From positions 1 through 24,306 of the forward strand of contig DATGGU010000049.1 in NCBI GenBank assembly GCA_035308365.1: DNA of 24,306 nucleotides. The letters run 5' to 3'. Below, in pieces: positions 22,001 through 24,306 of the stretch; position 1 is the stretch's first letter, and each line of letters opens with the position of its first letter. Source of the stretch: PALSA-505 sp035308365. GTDB taxonomy: Bacteria; Actinomycetota; Actinomycetes; Streptosporangiales; Streptosporangiaceae. Under the pieces are notes generated by a model, which made no database searches, was not told the DNA's origin, and saw only the letters and a program-made list of their open reading frames with translations. Position numbers and translations under genes: made by a program.

Positions 22001-22176
22001 AACGGGCACGCCATCACTGGCAGCACGCCCTGGCCCTTTTCGGCGAACTGGAAGCGCCCGAGGCCGAACAGGTGCGACGTCAGCTGGCCGCCTGCGATCC
22101 GGGCGCTGGTGAAAGCGTCCCCGGGCCGGGACAGCGGCGAGGTCCTGATCAGCAGGCGCCGTCAGCCGGTGGATAG
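19069..22176 (+). CDS. AfsR-type SARP transcriptional activator with NB-ARC ATPase and TPR repeats
   Basis: The ATG at 19069 begins directly at the conserved winged helix; a TTG at 19024 would only add a non-conserved tail. The 1035-aa protein has a Trans_reg_C HTH (about 1-80: LAILGPLLVHDG, VPRGRLRVLLAALLLN, LRSHVLRLRRVLG), a BTAD domain (about 92-240, ending AYQEARQVLIDELGTEPGPEL), an NB-ARC ATPase (P-loop GTAGVGKT at 306-313; LLILDNARS; VVVTSRDAL; LPLALRVAAERA) and at least six TPR repeats (about 720-1000, pattern ALALFREVGNRRGEARVL). SARPs activate antibiotic-type clusters; this one probably drives the divergent peptide operon. Codons 3 (19075-19077) and 315 (20011-20013, in the P-loop region) are TTA, which needs the rare bldA tRNA in streptomycetes and ties expression to development. 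Confidence 0.92.
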   Translation: MWLAILGPLLVHDGETPVDVPRGRLRVLLAALLLNTGNPVAADALAEVMWDGASPAGAVVTLRSHVLRLRRVLGPRAGARLVTRHPGYLLQAGEHEVDLLRFRGLCRDGRAALREGAWARAEGLLSEALGLWRGNPLADVSSELLLRKEVPGLEELRLQAEEWRADAALHLGRHDELVAGLQALAAQHPLRERFHAQLMLAFYRCGCQAEALAAYQEARQVLIDELGTEPGPELRQLHQQVLCADPALAAPEPAPAPRAHATVPCELPARVASFTGRSGELLALTKLIGEPGAETPGTVVISAIGGTAGVGKTALAVYWAHQVIDRFPDGQLYVNLRGYAPGQPMAPGDALARLLRSLGVPGRDIPAEQDERAARYRSTLAGKRILLILDNARSVEQVRPLLPGSPSCTVVVTSRDALPGLVARDGATRLDLDLLPLEDAVGLLRALIGAAVDRDPDAAARLALQCCRLPLALRVAAERAASRPAVPLAELTAELADQQYRLDLLDSGGDSCTAVRSVFSWSCRNLDAGTVRTFCLLSMHPGPDFEPYAAAALTNCSPGQARRAIDVLSRAYLVQPAGKGRYTMHDLLRAYARELAAGLSSEQERHAALTRLFDHYLQAAAAMTGTMFPAEHCQPAGTLPPPVSVPAATDPAEARAYLDSERLNLTAVVAHAAEHGWPGHATRLAATLNPYLEIEYVFEALTVHGHALRAARATGDRSAEAEALASIGGLDFWQGRQQEAVSGLQRALALFREVGNRRGEARVLGDLGIVGLQQGCYPDAVRHLQQALVLHRQAGNRSAEARVLSNLGRAAQRLGDYPGATARYSQALVMSRETGDRVGEAYTLMRLSVIDLQEVRYQQAAVRLQQALALFRVTRHCAGEAETLSSLGQVSLRQGRHRQAADYFQQALTLFRKMGDLADEAEALNGLGEVMLARGHPGQARTSFGRALDLARQAEVPYDQACAHNGLGRAYHTAGDHERARHHWQHALALFGELEAPEAEQVRRQLAACDPGAGESVPGPGQRRGPDQQAPSAGG

Positions 22177-22383
22177 CGTGAGCACGGTCAGCGAGTTGGC
22201 CGGGAAGGAGTGCGAGAAGCTCCGGCCGTGGGGACCGAAGCTCTGGGTGGACGGGACGACGGCCGTCGGGTTGGAGATCGAGTTCATCGCTGCCGGGTCG
22301 CCGGTGAGCACCGTCTGGGTGCCGGGCCAGGTGCGGCCGGATTCCGCGGACAGCGCGGAAACCTGGTGGTCTTGCTGTGCGGG
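22162..22383 (-). pseudogene. 3' remnant of a probable alpha-L-arabinofuranosidase gene (GH51-like C-terminus)
   Basis: The minus-strand frame between a stop at 22386 and the TGA at 22164-22162 encodes 73 residues with strong G/C at third positions. It contains TWPGTQTVLTGDPAAMNS, ISNPTAVVP and a tail SFPANSLTVLTLSTG. This pattern, NS...NP..V.P...lPa.SltvL.l, is the C-terminal beta-sandwich end of secreted GH51-type alpha-L-arabinofuranosidases. There is no start codon or catalytic domain upstream: the frame is cut off 24 bases before the DUF574 gene end. It overlaps the SARP 3' end by 15 bases. I read it as a gene fragment left by a rearrangement. The family assignment is from memory of the motif and is less sure than the coding nature. 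Confidence 0.6.
22342..22360. repeat. Short inverted repeat (7-bp stem)
   Basis: TTCCGCG and CGCGGAA flank GACAG between the SARP and DUF574 genes. It could help termination but has no U tract and lies inside the arabinofuranosidase remnant, so it may simply be coding sequence. Confidence 0.3.
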
Positions 22384-22409
22384 TCAGACCTCGTCTGGTC
22401 CGTCCGTCT

Positions 22410-23258
22410 TCATTGCCTGCGTCCGACGGCACACCACATGGGCAGCGGACGGTTGGGGCAGTGAGCATCGGCCGGGCCGTCGGGACACCACTGCGGTAGC
22501 TGCACAACACCGGGCGGGATGATCTCCATGCCAGCCAGCAGCTCGCGGACCTCGTCCTGGGTGCGCAGGGTGACGCTCTCGCTCATCTGCTCGTTGAGCC
22601 GGGCGAAGGTCTCGGTCAGGGCGTCGCTGTCGACGTCTCTGGCCAGATGGGTGATGGCCAGGTAGCTGCCTGGAACGACGGCTTGGGTGAGTGCCGCGAG
22701 GATGGCCCGGATGTCGCCGGTCTCGGCGAAGAAGTGCAAGATCCCGAACAGCAGGATCGCCACCGGCTGGCCGAAGTCGAGCGTGGCGGCGGCCTCGCGC
22801 AGGATCTGGGCCGGCTCGCGCAGGTCGCCGCGGATGTAGGCGCAGGCGCCCTCGGCAGTGCTGGTCAGCAACTGATGGGCATGGGCGAGAACGATCGGGT
22901 CGTAGTCGACGTAGACGATCCGCGCGGCCGGGGCGGCGCGCTGGGCGACCTCGTGGACGTTGTTCTCCTTCGGGATGCCGGTGCCGATGTCGAGGAACTG
23001 GCGGACGCCCTCCTCAGCGGCCAGATAGCGGACCACCCGGCCCAGCAGCGCCCGGTGGGCCCGTGCGTCCGCCCGGACGCCGTCCAGGCCGCCCGGCCAG
23101 GCCGCATAGGCGCGCTCCGCCGCGTCCCGGTCGACGGCGAAGTTGGCCTTGCCACCGAGCAGAAAGTCATACACGCGAGCGACATGAGCGACGCTCGTGT
23201 CGATCTCAGGCCACTGCTCTCTCCCAGCATCCTGAGCTGATTCGCTCACCGTCACCAC
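22410..23258 (-). CDS. Methyltransf_19 (DUF574) SAM-dependent methyltransferase
   Basis: The 282-aa protein has every landmark of this actinobacterial family: ARVYDFLLGGKANFAVDRDAAE (about 27-48), RYLAAEEGVRQFLDIGTGIP (SAM motif I, DIGTG at 90-94), VHEVAQRAAPAARIVYVDYDPIV, GDLREPAQIL, PVAILLFGILHFF and a C-terminal VRELLAGMEIIPPGVVQLPQW. The methyl acceptor is unknown for the family. GGAGG precedes a cluster of GTG codons at 23258, 23255 and 23249; by spacing 23255 may be the true start. These genes are often found beside XRE/DUF5753 and DUF397 genes, and here an XRE/DUF5753 gene diverges from it. The stop lies 24 bases from the arabinofuranosidase remnant. Confidence 0.9.
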   Translation of the reverse strand: MVTVSESAQDAGREQWPEIDTSVAHVARVYDFLLGGKANFAVDRDAAERAYAAWPGGLDGVRADARAHRALLGRVVRYLAAEEGVRQFLDIGTGIPKENNVHEVAQRAAPAARIVYVDYDPIVLAHAHQLLTSTAEGACAYIRGDLREPAQILREAAATLDFGQPVAILLFGILHFFAETGDIRAILAALTQAVVPGSYLAITHLARDVDSDALTETFARLNEQMSESVTLRTQDEVRELLAGMEIIPPGVVQLPQWCPDGPADAHCPNRPLPMWCAVGRRQ

Positions 23259-23356
23259 CAGCCTCCGAAGCGTGTCTGCAGTAAGTATGACTGTACCGTT
23301 CCAAGTGCTGAAACATACAGGGTTACAGATGATTCACGTCAAATTTGAGAACCTGA

Positions 23357-23442
23357 CTGACACTGGGTGTAGCGTGGAGATACAGAATCTGCGCAGATTC
23401 AAGTATCGTCAACATTCAGAGATTCGCACGCTGCGGCGAATC
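23357..23442 (+). promoter_or_regulatory. Promoter region of the XRE gene with two palindromes
   Basis: CTGACA (23357-23362) and GATACA (23379-23384) are 16 bp apart and make a candidate promoter. Right after comes the perfect 16-bp palindrome GAATCTGCGCAGATTC (23385-23400). Further on, GATTCGC (23421-23427) and GCGAATC (23436-23442) form a second inverted repeat ending 8 bases before the GGAGG site. Both share GATTC/GAATC half-sites, which suits autoregulation by the XRE protein. Confidence 0.5.
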
Positions 23443-23461
23443 GTCTACCCGGAGGGTGTGG

Positions 23462-24306
23462 ATGATCAGTCCTTATGTGCGGCGGCTGCGGCTGGCCACG
23501 GAGCTGCGAGCCCTGCGGGCACAGGCGAAGCTGACCCACGACCAGCTCAGCAAGCGCAGTGGCGAGCCGAAGATCCAGCTCTCCCGGCTGGAGAACGGGC
23601 ACTCGACCGACCAGGCCAGCGTGATGAAGATCCTCGACGCGCTGGGCGTGGACGGCGAGCGGTGGACCCAGATCATGACCATCGCCCGGGAGGCCGGGGA
23701 GAAGGGCTGGTGGGAGCCAGCCAAGCAGATGGGCGACCGGCAGGCGCTGTTCGCGAACCTGGAAGCGGGCGCCACCAGCATCCGCGAGTACAAACAGACG
23801 TTCATGCCCGGGCTGCTCCAGACACCGGAGTTCGTCCGGGCCCGCTGGGATGCCGATGCCACACTCGGGCCGCTGAAGTTCACCATCGACGGCATCGTCG
23901 AGGGGAACGCCGGACGGCAGCGGATGCTGCGCCGCCCCGGCGGCCCGAGCTACGAGGTGATCATCGACGAGATGGCCATCCGCCGCCTGACCGCCCCGCC
24001 CGACGTGTTCAAAAAGCAGCTCTACCACCTGGCCCAGGTGGTCAACGGCGACACCAACATCGCCCTGCGGGTGCTGCCCATCGCCGCCCGCATCGACGGC
24101 TACACCGTGCCCCGCTGCACCTTCTCCCTCTACACCTACCCCGACCCCGGCGACCCCACCGTGGTCGCCGCCGACTCGGTCACCTCCGACCTGGTGCTCA
24201 CCGACCCCACCGACGTCCAGCCCTACGAACACCTCTACACCGCACTACGCCAGGCCGCCCTCCCCCAAGACGACAGCCTCGACCTCATCACCAAAGCAGC
24301 CACCGA
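23462..24306 (+). CDS. XRE-family regulator with DUF5753 domain (partial at 3' end)
   Basis: The frame runs from the ATG at 23462 to the window end (281 codons) without a stop. GGAGG lies 6 bases before this ATG. Residues about 13-66 are an XRE/HTH_31 domain (LRALRAQAKLTHDQLSKRSG, QLSRLENGHST, MKILDALGVDGE). Residues about 95-275 are DUF5753: ANLEAGATSIREYKQTFMPGLLQTPEFVRA, GRQRMLRRPGGPSYEVIIDE, ALRVLPI, YTYPDPGDPTVVAADS. Full members are about 280-300 aa, so only a few residues are missing. These regulators often precede a small DUF397 gene, which would lie just outside. In streptomycetes relatives affect development and antibiotic production. It shares a divergent control region with the DUF574 methyltransferase. 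Confidence 0.9.
   Translation, partial: MISPYVRRLRLATELRALRAQAKLTHDQLSKRSGEPKIQLSRLENGHSTDQASVMKILDALGVDGERWTQIMTIAREAGEKGWWEPAKQMGDRQALFANLEAGATSIREYKQTFMPGLLQTPEFVRARWDADATLGPLKFTIDGIVEGNAGRQRMLRRPGGPSYEVIIDEMAIRRLTAPPDVFKKQLYHLAQVVNGDTNIALRVLPIAARIDGYTVPRCTFSLYTYPDPGDPTVVAADSVTSDLVLTDPTDVQPYEHLYTALRQAALPQDDSLDLITKAAT

Overview
The window looks like chromosomal DNA of a high-GC, antibiotic-producing actinomycete (Streptosporangiales or Streptomycetales type). The reasons are the strong G/C bias at third codon positions, an NRPS gene, an AfsR-type SARP regulator, a Methyltransf_19 (DUF574) methyltransferase opposite an XRE/DUF5753 regulator, many large secreted proteins, and a few rare TTA codons placed mainly in regulators. 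I saw no rRNA, tRNA, CRISPR array or insertion sequence.

Layout. 1-1242 (minus): start of an NRPS whose first domain is adenylation, preceded by a class I methyltransferase. 1282-1935: tandem CGATATATCG palindromes and a divergent DinB-type gene. 2129-4264 (plus): secreted two-domain peptidoglycan hydrolase. 4278-6314: two divergent regulators, one TrmB-like/LuxR and one OmpR-type winged helix. 6283-13355 (mostly minus): a 1578-aa secreted mosaic with CarboxypepD_reg and Kelch parts, a 56-aa membrane protein, and a 579-aa secreted protein of no family I recognise. 13777-15012 (plus): secreted three-domain Calx-beta protein.

The most interesting part is 14963-22176. A tightly packed minus-strand operon, read in the order 63-aa Cys-rich peptide, TlpA/MauD-like thioredoxin, ABC exporter, MauE-like redox membrane protein, S26 signal peptidase, stands opposite a 1035-aa SARP/NB-ARC/TPR activator with two TTA codons. 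The peptide has an excellent ribosome binding site, a short amphipathic leader ending in Ala-x-Ala, and a cationic core with eight cysteines. My model is a ribosomally made, disulfide-rich exported peptide: the ABC protein exports it, MauE and the thioredoxin form or reshuffle four disulfides, and the S26 peptidase removes the leader. No lanthionine, radical-SAM or YcaO enzyme is nearby. The parts belong to known families; the combination and the product are inference and I know of no description.

22162-24306: a 3' remnant of a probable alpha-L-arabinofuranosidase gene, the DUF574 methyltransferase, and a divergent XRE/DUF5753 gene cut by the window end with two palindromes in its promoter.
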